The notes under the pieces are model-generated. The model saw only the letters and a list, made by a program, of their open reading frames with translations. It had not been told where the DNA came from and made no database searches. Both the position numbers and the translations under genes were made by a program. From NCBI GenBank assembly GCA_036768485.1, contig JAVLUZ010000272.1, positions 244,034 through 308,033 on the forward strand: a DNA stretch of 64,000 nt, in the 5' to 3' direction. The DNA is from Mermis nigrescens (taxonomy: Eukaryota > Nematoda > Enoplea > Mermithida > Mermithidae). Shown in pieces: positions 35,761-46,901 of this stretch; the stretch's first letter is position 1; every line of letters starts with the position of its first letter.

Positions 35761-36646
35761 TATTTACTTTCTTGGTGGCAACATGGAAGCACCTTTTTTT
35801 GGTGAATTAGCTTTATTGGACTTTTCAGAGTTTTTAGGTGCCCGTATGTTTGTACATAATTAGCAGCATATATCTAAGAGGGGACAGGGACACCAACTAA
35901 AGTCTGTTGCCCTATCACTTTTAGAAATTAAGCACTTTCACCCTCACTTTTTAGCAAATGCTTTTTAGCAGCATTTTTTGTTAGTTTTTGTCAAAATCAC
36001 ATTAGTTCCTTTACACATCTCCCCAAAAATGCTCAGCTAGCATACTTGAAGATACTTAGCAACTATTTCTTCGATTTTAGATTGATTTTGGTTTTATATT
36101 TGTGTTCTAATCATAAATCAGGCCTTTTCCTCTTGTTAAATCATAGGCATTTTTTGAATACTGTACCTGATTGACCTGATTGGGACTATCACCTCGCAAC
36201 TTCTATGTTTATAGCTAGGGAAATCTGGGCTTCAAGCCTAGAAATTTTAACAAAATGTGATTTTTGAACGAGAAAGATAGAAACAGGTCAAAAACATTTT
36301 TCATGTTTATGAGAAGCTCTTTCTTTCTAGAAGATAAAAACAGAAATTTTTTTTTGATAAAATTTGAAAAAATCCGAGTGAATTAAAGAAATTTATAGTC
36401 ATAAGAGTGTAAATGGTGCAAAGCAACAAAAATTTGACATTTTAAGCCAAAAGAAAGTTGAAAACGCTTAAACCTTTTGTCACAACTTTTTTGAAAATTT
36501 GACTATTCTGGGATCACAGCCATTTTGCTGGAGTCAGCAGCATTCTAAGGGTCAATCACTAAAACCCCCAAGAACATGTATATATGACATTATGATTTTA
36601 ATTGGCTATTGATTTTTTAAGAAGAAAAAAGGCAAATGTGGCTCAG
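35761..36646. other. Intron-like AT-rich DNA, nothing recognised
   Basis: No ORF or repeat that I can place. Confidence 0.35.
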
Positions 36647-36894
36647 AAATGTAACTGATACAGGTAATTTGCCATTTATGGGCAAAACGCAAACATTTGA
36701 TGGCAATCTAGCAACGCTTTATATTTATTTCAAGAGGTTTATAGATGACAATATGCTTCAATATCTAGCCAATCAATCAATTCTATATTATCAGCAAATC
36801 AAACATCAGGAAAATGAGTCACTTAGCTTCCTGGTTAGTACGCCAAACTCAACATCAGTTACTCAATCACGTGGTTGGCTGGAAAGGCAAGCTG
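36647..36894 (+). pseudogene. piggyBac gene, exon with the YFKRFIDD segment
   Basis: Between the acceptor GTGGCTCAG and the donor GCTG|GTAAAT. The frame contains NLPFMGKTQ, then YIYFKRFIDDNMLQYLANQS, which matches the helical segment of piggyBac proteins (P-x2-YF-x-x-F-D-x-x-L). The frame is open throughout. Confidence 0.7.
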
Positions 36895-36961
36895 GTAAAT
36901 AAAATTGAACAAAACTTGGTTCTACATCATAGATGCACATGGGGCAGTGAATGGGTATTAC

Positions 36962-37181
36962 CATATATGTAACAGGGGAATGGGAGGATCCCCCAACCCC
37001 CTATAGGCATAAATTTCTTATACCACCCCTCTACTCTCCGCCGATTTTTTGGAAAAACTTATGATTTTGCGCCATTTTTAGTGTTTTTTGCCCATTTTGG
37101 CCAGAAATTGCAGGTCACTTAACCCCAACCCCTAAAAATAGCCTGGACCCCCTATCTAAGATTGAAGCTGGTACATGTATG
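36962..37181 (+). mobile_element. MITE-B, complete, with 8-bp target duplication
   Basis: Starts CATATATGTAAC and ends GGTACATGTATG (terminal repeats). GGTATTAC flanks both sides (36954-36961 and 37182-37189). 220 bp, non-coding. CA...TG ends and 8-bp duplications again suggest a hAT source. Confidence 0.85.
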
Positions 37182-37189
37182 GGTATTAC

Positions 37190-37827
37190 CGTATTACCTC
37201 AGAGGGTGGGTGGGACAGAGATAGGTGCTGACCATACATGCACAGCACTGGAACTCTGGGGGTGAACATCGCCAAAAATGCTTAAAATTCGGACTTTTCC
37301 TATGATTTTTCCAAAAAATCGCAATTTCTGGGGGTGAACAGGTTTTTTAAGGGAAAAAGTCTTCTGCGAGGGGCTGATGACGCTGACTGTTGGGCAACTT
37401 TGATATGCATTTCTGCTCTATGGGCAAAGGCTGCAAAATTTCAAATATTTTTTGTGCTGTGCATGTTAAAAATCTTTGGCCTTGTTCATCAAAAGTATCA
37501 CAAAATGTCTAAAAATAGAAATTTTGCGACCAGATTAATGAAATCTATATATTTTATGTTCCAAAGCAGTTGATATGGGCTAAAACGCGGTTATATCACA
37601 TAATAGCCTCTTATACAAGATAGTAAAAATCCTGTATTTTCACCCTTCAATGATGACAGATTTATAATTTTATCCCTCTCTGACCACTGGCCGTGTCAAT
37701 TTAATGCCCCTAAACTCGTATTTCTGGGATGAAATCTTAAGATTTTCAGGAATCAAACAAGAGTAAGACATAGAGTGATCAGTCTGCTGCTCGTTTGTCA
37801 ACCAACATATTTTCTGTATACTATATG
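37190..37827. other. No gene; unplaced repeat text
   Basis: The segment around 37225-37330 (CATACATGCACAGCACTGGAACTCTGGGGGTGAA) resembles 46558-46620, so another short repeat family is present. The ORF at 37334-37573 has no recognisable domain. Confidence 0.35.
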
Positions 37828-38054
37828 TGTACATGTAACGGCTCCAAATTTTAGGTGGGGGTCTCTGCCATTTTGAAGGGGAGGGGTAAATGACCTCCAA
37901 TTTTTGACCAAAAATGGCAAAAAAACACCTAAAAATGGATAAAAATCTCAAATTTATCCCTAAAGATTGGGAAGGGGGAAGAAAATTTCTGACTTTTGGG
38001 GGAGGTATGGTGGGATGGCCAACTTGGGTGGGGGACCCCCCTGTTATATGTATG
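37828..38054 (+). mobile_element. MITE-B copy
   Basis: Shares CATGTAACGGCTCCAAA with the copy at 45933, and GGGGGACCCCC near the right end. Ends CTGTTATATGTATG. The target duplication is not clear. Confidence 0.6.
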
Positions 38055-38184
38055 CATATTTGTCTTGAAATAGAGTTAAACTTTAATTATCTTATCTAAG
38101 GAAAGTGTATTTTGGGCCTATTGGCAGTCACATAAAATAATAATAATGCTTTATTCAAACCCGTAGGTACAATACAATGTTAAG

Positions 38185-38235
38185 AATAATACGCATCGTT
38201 TCGACAGTTAAGCTACCATCGTCGTCAGGCTCTTA
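38185..38235 (-). ncRNA. Hammerhead-ribozyme-like core in the Penelope tail
   Basis: Reading the minus strand: CTGACGA (38228-38222), a ~19-base stretch, then GAAAC, then a short hairpin ACG-atg-CGT, then A, so that GTA could be the cleavage triplet. CUGANGA...GAAA with a tiny stem III is the hammerhead plan known in Penelope-like elements. Stem II does not pair well in this copy, and the closing bases of stem I are mismatched, so it is probably degraded. Copy 2 (42308-42345) has both core boxes mutated. Confidence 0.35.
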
Positions 38236-38256
38236 CAGAATATAAGAAGTTGTGGG

Positions 38257-38344
38257 CACCAGGAATTGAACCTTACAGCTAAGTATCATTTATTTCTAAA
38301 GTCTTCGGTTTTACCAACTGAGCTTCACTGGGCCAGATATATAA
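38257..38344 (-). other. tRNA-related A/B-box module in the Penelope tail
   Basis: Minus strand: GTGAAGCTCAGTTGGT (A box, 38312-38327) and GGTTCAATTCC (B box, 38262-38272), about 40 bases apart, as in pol III promoters. No acceptor stem can be paired. In copy 2 the same module is split by the insertion at 41368. Confidence 0.5.
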
Positions 38345-38520
38345 TATTATTTGTTCCTTCTAAAGTAACATAATAATATTTTTAGTCTGGGGCCAGGGGC
38401 CTCTTCACATAGTGTATTCTCCTCAATAGGGCTCTATTCCATATACGACTGATCTCAATACTTCCTGAATCCACATTCTGCCCACTAGCCCTCTCCATCT
38501 CCAGGGTCTCCCGTATTTTC

Positions 38521-40013
38521 CTACAGTACCCATGCTTTCTTCAGCGAGTATTGATGTATGCTCAAAATCTGGTCTACACCACATGCTATGCAGTGTTCAG
38601 CAATCCCACTGCGTTCCTCTTTCAAATTCCTTAGTGCACTCCTATGTTCCCCAAGTCTTTTCTTAAGACTTCTACCAGTTTCCCCAATGTACTCCTTCCC
38701 ACATTGTAGTGGTACTTTATACACTATGCCCTGCCGTAGATCTAAGGGTCTCTTTGGAGCAACACTTTGTAGTCTTTTTCTGATGGTGTCTTCACTCTTT
38801 TGCCACAAGGAGCACTCCATATGTTTTGCACACTCGCTTAAGCTTCATGCTTAATGCCCTCACTAAATGGTACTACTGCTGTTGCAATGTAGTTAGTTGC
38901 ATCACCCCTTGAGGGTGCAAGTTGTAGGGCTCTTTGTATTAATGGGCCAGGGTTTCCATTAGCTTGAAACTCCTTAAGTATTTTCTGATGTTCCCCTTCT
39001 TTACTGTGATTTGTTTGGCATATGCTCCTACATCTCATGGCCATTCCTCTAACTATACCTGCCTTTGTGCATTTCTGATGGTTTGACTGGTAGTTTAGGT
39101 ATTGACCTGTATGGGTTAGCTTACACTACACTGAAATTGAATAGCAAGATTTTGACTATTCATGTGCTGGAGGAATGCTTCTAACTCCCAATCTCCATGA
39201 TCCCACAAGATGAATGTGTCATTGACGTACCTGAGCCACATTGTAGGTTTATATGGTGCTGTTTTCAGTGCCTGTTTTTCTAAATCATTCATGAACAGGT
39301 TGCACAGTACTGGTGACAATGGTGAGCCCATTGACATCCCATCTACTTGCTGGTAATAATATTCCCCAAGCTGAAAGTAAGTACTCCTGACACAATATTC
39401 CACCAGTTTGGCAATGACCTCAGCATTCATAGTTGTTCTTTGTGCTAGGGTAATATCCTGTCTAAGCAGATTCAATACACATTCTATAGCCAACTGAGTT
39501 GGGACACTTGTGAAGAGGCTCACAACCACACCTGGGCGTGAGGGGTTTGGGGGTATGCACCCCCCAGAAACAAAATACCCCCCCCAGAAATCAAAATACC
39601 CTCCCCCTCAGAATTCAATTTTTGAAAATTTTTTCGTTTTTTCGCAATTTTTTGATGCCAATGGATAGTGCTTGATGAGAAACGTCGAAAAATGGTGTTT
39701 TTATCGCCATACCACCATTTTTAAGGCCATTTTTTGACCTTCAAAAAAATCTTGCACCCCTACCCCCAGAATTTTCTTGCTGCCCATGTATGCTCACAAC
39801 GTCTAGGCTGACTAGCCGTGTATTTTCCTGTATTACCATTGGTTCTATCTTAGCCATAAAGTTGTTGCTATTCTTCAGTGAGCTGGAAATGTTCTGCTGC
39901 AGTGGGTTAAGTATCTTAACCAGATATTTTGACAGAGGATGTATAGTTGTCCCGATGCAACTGACAATTGGTCTAAGTGGTACTCCTGGTTTGTGAATCT
40001 TTGGGTAATAAAA
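38521..40013 (-). pseudogene. Penelope-like RT plus GIY-YIG endonuclease, copy 1 (5'-truncated)
   Basis: Translation runs from 40013 downwards: YPKIHKPGVPLRPIVS, then the MITE-A interruption at 39792-39527, then SLFTSVPTQLAI, DGMSMGSPLSPVL and, at the catalytic motif, YVND in place of the expected two Asp (39230-39219). A middle ORF (39044-38838) leads to the endonuclease (38820-38521) with GIVYKVPLQCG, YIGETGRSLKKRLGEH and CGVDQ. GIY-YIG nucleases nick the target DNA for insertion. The N-terminal half of RT is missing, and frame breaks separate the parts, so it is dead. Confidence 0.8.
39527..39792 (-). mobile_element. MITE-A copy with perfect target duplication
   Basis: CTCACAAC at 39519-39526 and 39793-39800. 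Copy 2 of the Penelope element (40055-40075) shows the same site without the insertion, so the edges are certain. Confidence 0.98.
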
Positions 40014-40016
40014 AAA

Positions 40017-41276
40017 TAGTAATACAGGAAAATACATGGCTAGTCAGCCTAGACGTTGTGAGCCTCTTCACAAGTGTCCTAACTCAGTTGGCTATAGAAT
40101 GTGTATTGAATCTGCTTAGACAGGATATTACCCTAGCACAAAGAACAACTATGAGTGCTGAGGTCATTGCGAAACTGGTGGAATATTGTGTCAGAAGTAC
40201 TTACTTTCAGCTTGGGGAATATTATTACCAGCAAGTAGATGGGATGTCAATGGGCTCACCATTGTCACCAGTACTGTGCAACCCGTTCATGAATGATTTA
40301 GAAAAACAGGCACTGCAAACAGCACCATATAAACCTACAATGTGGCTCAGGTACTTTGATGACACATTCATCCTGTGGGATCATGAAGATTGGCAGTTAG
40401 AAGCTTTCCTCCAGCACATGAATAGTCAAAATCTTGCTATTCAGTTTACCATGGAGAAGGAGGTGGAAGGCACACTGCCTTTCCTGGATGTACTAGTTAA
40501 GAGATCCCATGACTATCTAGAGACATCAGTGTACCGTAAGCCAACCCATACAGGTCAATACCTAAACTACCAGTCAAACCACAGGAAATGCACAAAGGCA
40601 GGTTTAGTTAGAGGAATGGCCATGAGATGTAGGAGCATATGCATAACAAATCACAGTAAAGAAGGGGAACATCAGAAAAAACTTAAGGAGTTTCAAGCTA
40701 ATGGATCCCTGGTCCATTAATACAAAGAGCCCTACAACTTGCACCCTCAAGGGGTGATGCAACTAACTACATTGCAACAGCAGTAGTACCATTTAGTGGG
40801 GCATTAAGCATGAAGCTTAAGCGAGTGTGCAAAAGATATGGGGTGCACCTTGTGGCAAAGAGTGAAGACACCATCAGAAAAAGGCTACAAAGTGTTGCCC
40901 CAAAGAGACCCTCAGATCTACAGCAGGGCATAGTGTATAAAGTTCCACTACAATGTGGGAAAAAGTACATTGGGGAAACTGGTAGAAGTCTTAAGAAAGA
41001 CTTGGGGAACATAGGAGTGCACTAAGGAATTTGAAAGAGGAACACAGTGGGGTTGCTGAACACTGCATAGCATGTGGGTGTAGACCAGATTTTGAGCATA
41101 CATCAATACTCGCAGAAGAAAGCAATGGGTACCATAGGAAAATACTGGAGACCCTGAAGATGGAGAGGGCTAGTGGGCAGAATGTGGGTTCAAGAAGTAT
41201 TGAGATCAGTCGTATATGGAATAGAGCCCTATTGAGGAGAATACACCATGTGGAGAGGCCCCTGGCCCCAGACTAA
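40017..41276 (+). pseudogene. Penelope-like RT plus GIY-YIG endonuclease, copy 2
   Basis: A long frame (about 40017-40720) carries VSLDVVSLFTSV, DGMSMGSPLSPVL, the catalytic RYFDDTFILW (FDD at 40355-40363) and VYRKPTHTGQYLNY. Single-base losses relative to copy 1 shift the frame near 40708 and again near 41000, inside the GIY-YIG motif (YIGETGRSLKK). The endonuclease continues to 41276. The RT active site is kept here, unlike in copy 1. The first half of RT is absent. Confidence 0.82.
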
Positions 41277-41367
41277 AAATATTATTATGTTACTTTAAAA
41301 GGAACAAATAATATTATACGACTGGCCCAGTGAAGCTTAGTTGGGAAAACCACAGACTTTGGAAATA

Positions 41368-42237
41368 CACGTCATTTTCACTATACAATGAATAATTTTG
41401 AGGTTTTTGAACTTCCCTGAAAGAACTAGAAAGATTCAGAACATGAGGCATAGCTCGTTAGGAAGAACATTTAATTTTCTAGCTATTTACTGAAAAAAAT
41501 TTTGAAATATGTCAGAAACTCACAGAATAATAGCTGAAAACATCGAAAGCTACAGTATGACAGCCTGCCTGGCGGCCATATTGAAAAACTGGAATTCTTC
41601 AGTAAATCAGACAAGTAGGATATCATTCAAATGAGCTTTTTGTGGGCTTTCTAAAATGTGCTTGAACAGTAAAAAATTAAAAAATAGCGCAAGTAAAAGG
41701 CATATCTCATGGGCGCAGCCATATTGGAAAAAAAATGAATTGAAATTGCAGGACAAGCTATTCAAAATACGAAAAACAAAAAGGGGTGAAATTTAGAGGA
41801 CAAAAATATCTAACTATTTTGCTATTTTTCAACATTTGAAACTTAATCTGTATACTGTAGTGACAGAGCAAAGTTTTACACTTTTTCGAGCCTAGCATAC
41901 TGTAGACATAAGCTATCTATGGTTTTTTGGGCAAAATAGTTTTATTTTAAAATTGTCTATCTAAAATACTTTATTTCATGAAAATCTGTTCAGTGGTGTT
42001 TGAGTTCATCTCAAAAACCTCACTTCACTGAAATGAGAATTCAATGGTGAGCAGGTTCATCAGCTTTGACCGACTGTCAAACAGTGGGCATGTTATAACA
42101 TGAAACATAGACTAATTTTTGAGCAAGCTGAATGAATTGTGATAATTTATTGTATTTATTTTTATAACAAATACAAGTGGATCAAAAGTTATACTCATAA
42201 ATGTACTCAAATTCTCAAATTGTCTGAAAATGACATG
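41368..42237 (+). mobile_element. ~870-bp non-coding insertion with terminal repeats
   Basis: The ends CACGTCATTTTCA and TGAAAATGACATG are complementary over 13 bp with one difference. Copy 1 of the Penelope tail shows the undisturbed site (GAAATAAATGAT), indicating AATA as a 4-bp duplication. The interior matches 11410-12110. It has no ORF of note. Confidence 0.7.
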
Positions 42238-42901
42238 AATAAATGATACTTAGCTGTAAGGTTCAATTCCTGGTGCCCACAACTTCTTATATTCTGTGAG
42301 AGCCTTACGACAACAGTATGTTAACTGTCAAAACGTGTATTATTCTTAACATTGTATTGTACCTACGGGTTTGAATAAAGCATTATTATTATTTTATGTG
42401 ACTGCCAATAGGCCAAAAAATACACTTTCTTTAGATATGAACCAGTCACAAACATTTAGAAGTCAGTTTAATTATCTTGAAATTCTTCTATCAGCATCAT
42501 ATCAAGTTTGTTGATAAAGTGATTATTGACAGTTAACCCCTCCTTCTAGAGATTCTAATTATTTTTTACATGTTTAATTATAATTATTATTTTTGTTAAT
42601 GAATAGTTTGCTACATAAGAAGAATATTCTAGTCCACACTTATGCAATAGCCCATCCCAGACCATCTATGCAACCGGCTGACACGAAGGCTGGACAGACT
42701 GAAGGGTTCCTTTGGATGGGCTGATTCTGAAAAAATGGGACAAACACTTGAAAATCAAGTAAAATAACTGGTTTTTCACCTATTTTAAGCCTAACCTAAG
42801 CTTTTAGAGGACCGAGTCCGTACTTGTATGGGCTGGAGCTATGGCTATTTCCCAGGTATGTTCAAGTTGGCTTGTTCAAAAAAATTTATTTCCATTTTCA
42901 G

Positions 42902-43318
42902 ATGACAGTTTTAATAGTTCTTCTTCCTCAATTTCTGCAATTGGTCCACCGCCAATGAAAAAATTGCGACCAACGCAATTATTTCCGGATTCAGATTTAA
43001 CTGGAAAGGTCGCTAAAGAAATTGAAACATTAATGGGCATGCTGCTTTACATGGGTGTAGTTCAGTACCCACACATCTTTGATTACTGGAAAGAAACCAT
43101 GCGTTGTCCTCAAGTTGCACATTATATGGGCCGGGACCATTGTTGGTTTTTGCTGCGTCATTTACATTTTTGCGACAACAGCAGCATGACTTTTGAAGAC
43201 AGGTCAAATGATTGACTATGGAAAATGCGCATTTGGTTTAATTTTTTGCACAAAAAATTTGCCCAAGTCCTCCCTCTTCAAGATTTATTGGTGGATGAAC
43301 AGATGATCCCATTCAAAG
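42902..43318 (+). pseudogene. piggyBac gene, exon with the DEQMIPFKG block
   Basis: After the acceptor CATTTTCAG and before the donor TTCAAAG|GTATGC. It has a Ser-rich and basic start, then EIETLMGMLLYMGVV, DYWKETMRCPQVAHYM, LLRHLHFCDN and, after an in-frame TGA at 43213-43215, LWKMRIWFNFL and LLVDEQMIPFKG. This is the N-terminal and first catalytic part of a piggyBac transposase; the Asp of DEQ belongs to the DDD triad. The single stop is the only break in the exon. Confidence 0.85.
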
Positions 43319-43741
43319 GTATGCTTGGAATCCTAATTGTTATACAAGGCTGGGAATGACATTCTAAAAAATTGGAAAGTTGACCAGAAATTGTCAAAAA
43401 ATCACCTAACATGGCAAAAAAATGCCGTTTTTCTCCCAAAAGTAGGGGAAAAAATTTTTAGTCTTTAGGGGATAGAGGAGGATGCCGGACTTTGGGTTTG
43501 TACCTGCATGTCCTACAGCCTTGTATGTCCTGTACATACATATATATCCCATGAACCAGGCATGCATTTAAGTGTTGGATAGGTACATAAATGTACAGTA
43601 TGGGAAAAATTTTCATGCAAAATTTGATAAAATTCATCAAGAACATTTTTAATGATTTTTTTGAAAAAATAGCAAATTATGTTAAATGAAAATATTCCAA
43701 CAGTGGGAGGTTAAAAAGTTTGGGGATGAAACCCTCACGCC

Positions 43742-43988
43742 CATAGGTGGGCAGCACCAAAATTCTGGGGGGAGGGTTAAAAAATTTCTGGGGGGAAGGG
43801 CTGAAAAAATTTTTAAGGTCAAAAAATGGTCTTAAAAATGGTCGTATTGCAAAAAACACCATTTTTCAACGTTTCTCATCAAGCTCTATCCAATGGCATC
43901 AAAAATTGCTAAAAAGCAAAAATTTCTTGGGGGGGGTATTTATCTCCTGGGGGGCTGCATACCCCCAACCCCCCCACGCCCATGTGTG
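43742..43988 (+). mobile_element. MITE-A copy with perfect target duplication
   Basis: CTCACGCC at 43734-43741 and 43989-43996. Starts CATAGGTGGGCAGC. In a piggyBac intron. Confidence 0.97.
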
Positions 43989-44424
43989 CTCACGCCTCAG
44001 ATCCACCGAGATCTTAAATTGATCGAGATCCCCACTCAATGCTGGCCATCTCTGTATTACTCTCCTGAAAGTTGTAATTTTCTGCTCTTCCCAACTTTTG
44101 ACTTTTGGGTGTTTATTACATACATAGATGCTCCTTCGCCATTTATAGACAAAATCAGGTGGTTTTCCCATAAAAATACTAAAGATCAACCCACACCCAA
44201 AATTTCGAGTCACTATTAGAGCTGAAAAACTTTCTAATGATATGATGCAATTTAGCCCTATTTTCCCTGCATGATCTTATTGTTCAAAAATTGCTTAGTT
44301 TATGGGATTAGCTGCTTCCTTTGCCCTTTTCTTGGGCTCATGGTATATTATAGAACTGTATATATTATCATTCTTATGAGAAACGAAAATTATTCCAATA
44401 ACGACCTGAAGTTTATGCTTTGCA

Positions 44425-44522
44425 TTGGGTTGCCATAAAATGAAGCAGTATATGCCAAATAAGCCAGTGAAACATGGATTCAAAGCTTGGGCGTTAGCAG
44501 ACAATAGCGGATATATTCACAA
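44425..44522 (+). pseudogene. piggyBac gene, short exon with the QYMPNKP block
   Basis: The open frame reads KMKQYMPNKPVKHGFKAWALAD and ends at CACAA|GTAATTTG. This block follows DEQMIPFKG directly in piggyBac proteins, and the second catalytic Asp lies in it (ALAD). The upstream acceptor is unclear. Confidence 0.7.
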
Positions 44523-44575
44523 GTAATTTGATTTTTAATGTTTGATGGAGCTGGAAGAAGCCAGTCATATATATA

Positions 44576-45676
44576 CAGGCTCATATCCAGGTGGAGCAGA
44601 GGGGCATGTCTCCCCCTGATAAAGGGAAAAATTTTTTGTTCCTCCTGAGGTTCCCCAGCGGGAAAAATGAAAAATTGGCGAAGTGCATCTGAAACACCAC
44701 CAAAACAGATTTTTAGCATACTTATGAGCTAGTAAACACAAAATTTTTCAGCGCTTTGCGCCGGATTTATTGTTTATATGTTTTTTTGTCTTCTAGCCTG
44801 CTCAAAACCACTCAAATTTGAACTTGACACACTGTTCTTTTTGTATTCCACAAAGATTTTTCCCAATGTACAAAGACTTTTGGGACCGTCTTTGTACATG
44901 TACAAAGATTTTTGAAGACAAAAATTACAAAGAAAGTCTAAAATTCAAAAAAAAATTGGCACTTCCTGCCAAAGTGAGTAATTGTGTGTTCAATATATCT
45001 TTATAATGGCAGAAATTGCATTTCAAAAAGAAAAATGTCAAATTTTTTGGCGCTTTGCGCCGTTTTAAGACGCCTGACCCTGAAATTAGCTCAAATACAC
45101 TACCAAAAGTCGAACAATTCTGTTTTTACAACACTAAAATTGCTACTGTACCAAATTTTAGTATTCAAAAATTTGTGTGTACAAAATCTACAAAGATTTC
45201 TGGGAAGACAAAAAACTGTAAAAATGTGTAAAAATTCCTGAAATTTTCCAGCGCTTCACGCCATATTCTTTGCTTATGTATATTTCTTGTCTTCTCACCG
45301 CCCAAAATCGCTCAAATTTGTGTCTGACATGAAGAACGTGTCAAATTTTTTTGGCTAGCGCCGGATTATCAATTTTTTTGTTGGTTCTACTTTGCAGAGC
45401 ACAAACATTAAAAACTAAGATGCAAGGCAAGAGATTCTTTGTGCTTGGATGAGAAATCAGTTGTGTAGATATTTTGAACAATTGCTTTATTGAACTTGAC
45501 TATAAAATAAAATGGAAAGGTTTTGAAATTTTTTCAAACTTTTCTTGACCATTGTATAGAGCTCGCTAAGAAACGCTTAGAAATGTCATAATTTTAGCCC
45601 ATCTCCCAATGGGTATTGATATATTTGACTTCAACATGTTTGCCCCCCCTGAAATTGAATTCTGGATACAAGCCTG
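44576..45676 (+). mobile_element. Non-autonomous hAT-type element, 1.1 kb, with palindromic unit
   Basis: Terminal repeats CAGGCTCATATCCAG and the complement CAGGCTTGTATCCAG. Inside are CAGCGCTTTGCGCCGG, the 18-bp palindrome at 44890-44907, GGCGCTTTGCGCC, and a second GCGCTTCACGCC box. Flanks are TA-rich, so the target duplication is ambiguous. No transposase ORF. Confidence 0.75.
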
Positions 45677-45932
45677 TTATACATAAGATTTACTACCAGG
45701 CAATTTGGTGCCAGTAGAACATATTGTGCTTTATTGTTGAGGGCAAAAACCTCAGAAAAGTCAAAATTTTCAAATGCTTTGCTTTGGATTAGTAATTTAC
45801 TGCCCTGTTTAATCAAAAAGCGCCCAGAATCTGTCAGAATTACCTAAGTCATTCCTTTGGCCGAATTGATGAATTTATACATTTTTTAAATGTTGAAAGC
45901 GCTATAATGCAATCAACATAGACTGAAAATGC

Positions 45933-46425
45933 CATACATGTAATGGCTCCAAAATTTGGGTGGGGGGTCTCCAGCATAGGTGGGCAGCACCGAAATTCTG
46001 GGGGAGGGTGGTGAAAAAATTTTCAAAGGTCAAAAAATGGTCTTAAAAGTGGTCATATGGCGAAAAACACCATTTTTTGACGTTTTTTTATTCAGCACTC
46101 TTTATCTATTGGCATCCAAAAATTGCTAAAAGAGCAAAAAATTTCAAAATTTGAATTCTGGGGGTAGAATTTTGATTTCTGGGGGAAGTATTTCAACTTC
46201 TGGGGCTGCATACCCCAAACCCCTCAACCCGCGCCCATGTGTGGTCCTCAGTCATGTTTAGGGGGTGGGGGTAAATAACCTCCAATTTTTGGCCAAAAAT
46301 GGCAAATAAACACTTAAAAATGGCCAAAAATATCAAATTTTTCCTCAAAAATTGGGGGGAATAGAAAATTTCTTACTTGCAGGGGAGGGATGGGGGATTC
46401 CCCTATACCCCCTATTACATGCATG
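45933..46425 (+). mobile_element. MITE-B copy carrying a MITE-A
   Basis: Starts CATACATGTAATGG and ends CCTATTACATGCATG. Flanks GAAAATGC and AAAAGTGC agree at 6 of 8. The MITE-A at 45975-46243 lies near its left end. Confidence 0.7.
45975..46243 (+). mobile_element. MITE-A nested in MITE-B
   Basis: Flanks GTCTCCAG and GTCCTCAG agree at 6 of 8. Starts CATAGGTGGGCAGC and ends CCCATGTGTG. Confidence 0.85.
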
Positions 46426-46901
46426 AAAAGTGCTTAAAAATGCTGAATTTTCTCAATTTCTGTTTTAATTTTTAGTTTTGACTTTATACCTTTCCTCTGC
46501 ATCCTGATTTTGTTACCCTATGATATCCATTTGATCCTGTTTTATGCACATGAGTAATCATACATGTACAACATTGGAATTCTTGGGGGTGAAACTAAGA
46601 ATTTTTTCGAAAATGCCATTTTTGGGTTGAAAAACATAAAAATTCTTTTTTAGCGTTTCTAACTATGCTCTCTCTTCCTAGATGATTTTCGAAAAACATT
46701 CAATGAAACTCGAGAAAATATGGTCAAAGATGGATGGCTGGTAGAAACGCTGAAAATTTGGAACTTTTGACCAGAAATATTGATAACAACGCTGAAATCA
46801 GAGCATTTTCTATGATTTTTCTGGAAAATCGCCAATTTGGGGTTGGGCGAGAAAATATTTTTGTGCAGAAGGGGTCAAAAATTTCTTGTGCAGCTTGTAG
46901 A

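Larger units (their letters stand above)
38094..42466. mobile_element. Penelope-like retroelement: two partial copies joined head to head
   Basis: Copy 1 lies on the minus strand (about 40013 down to 38094) and copy 2 on the plus strand (about 40017 up to 42437). Both encode the second half of reverse transcriptase followed by a GIY-YIG endonuclease, and both end with the same 3' region. The whole is flanked by TTTAATTATCTT at 38082-38093 and 42467-42478, a possible 12-bp target duplication in AT-rich sequence. Inverted partial copies are a known habit of Penelope elements. It sits in the intron between two piggyBac exons. Confidence 0.75.

Noticed and set aside
38558..38854. Plus-strand ORF over the Penelope endonuclease, and the minus-strand ORF at 40767-41012
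   Set aside because: They are antisense shadows of the GIY-YIG coding sequence.
42533..42540. TTAACCCC as the left end of a piggyBac element paired with AGGGTTAA at 55650
   Set aside because: The bases beyond the first few do not match as terminal repeats, and exons of the gene lie outside this interval.
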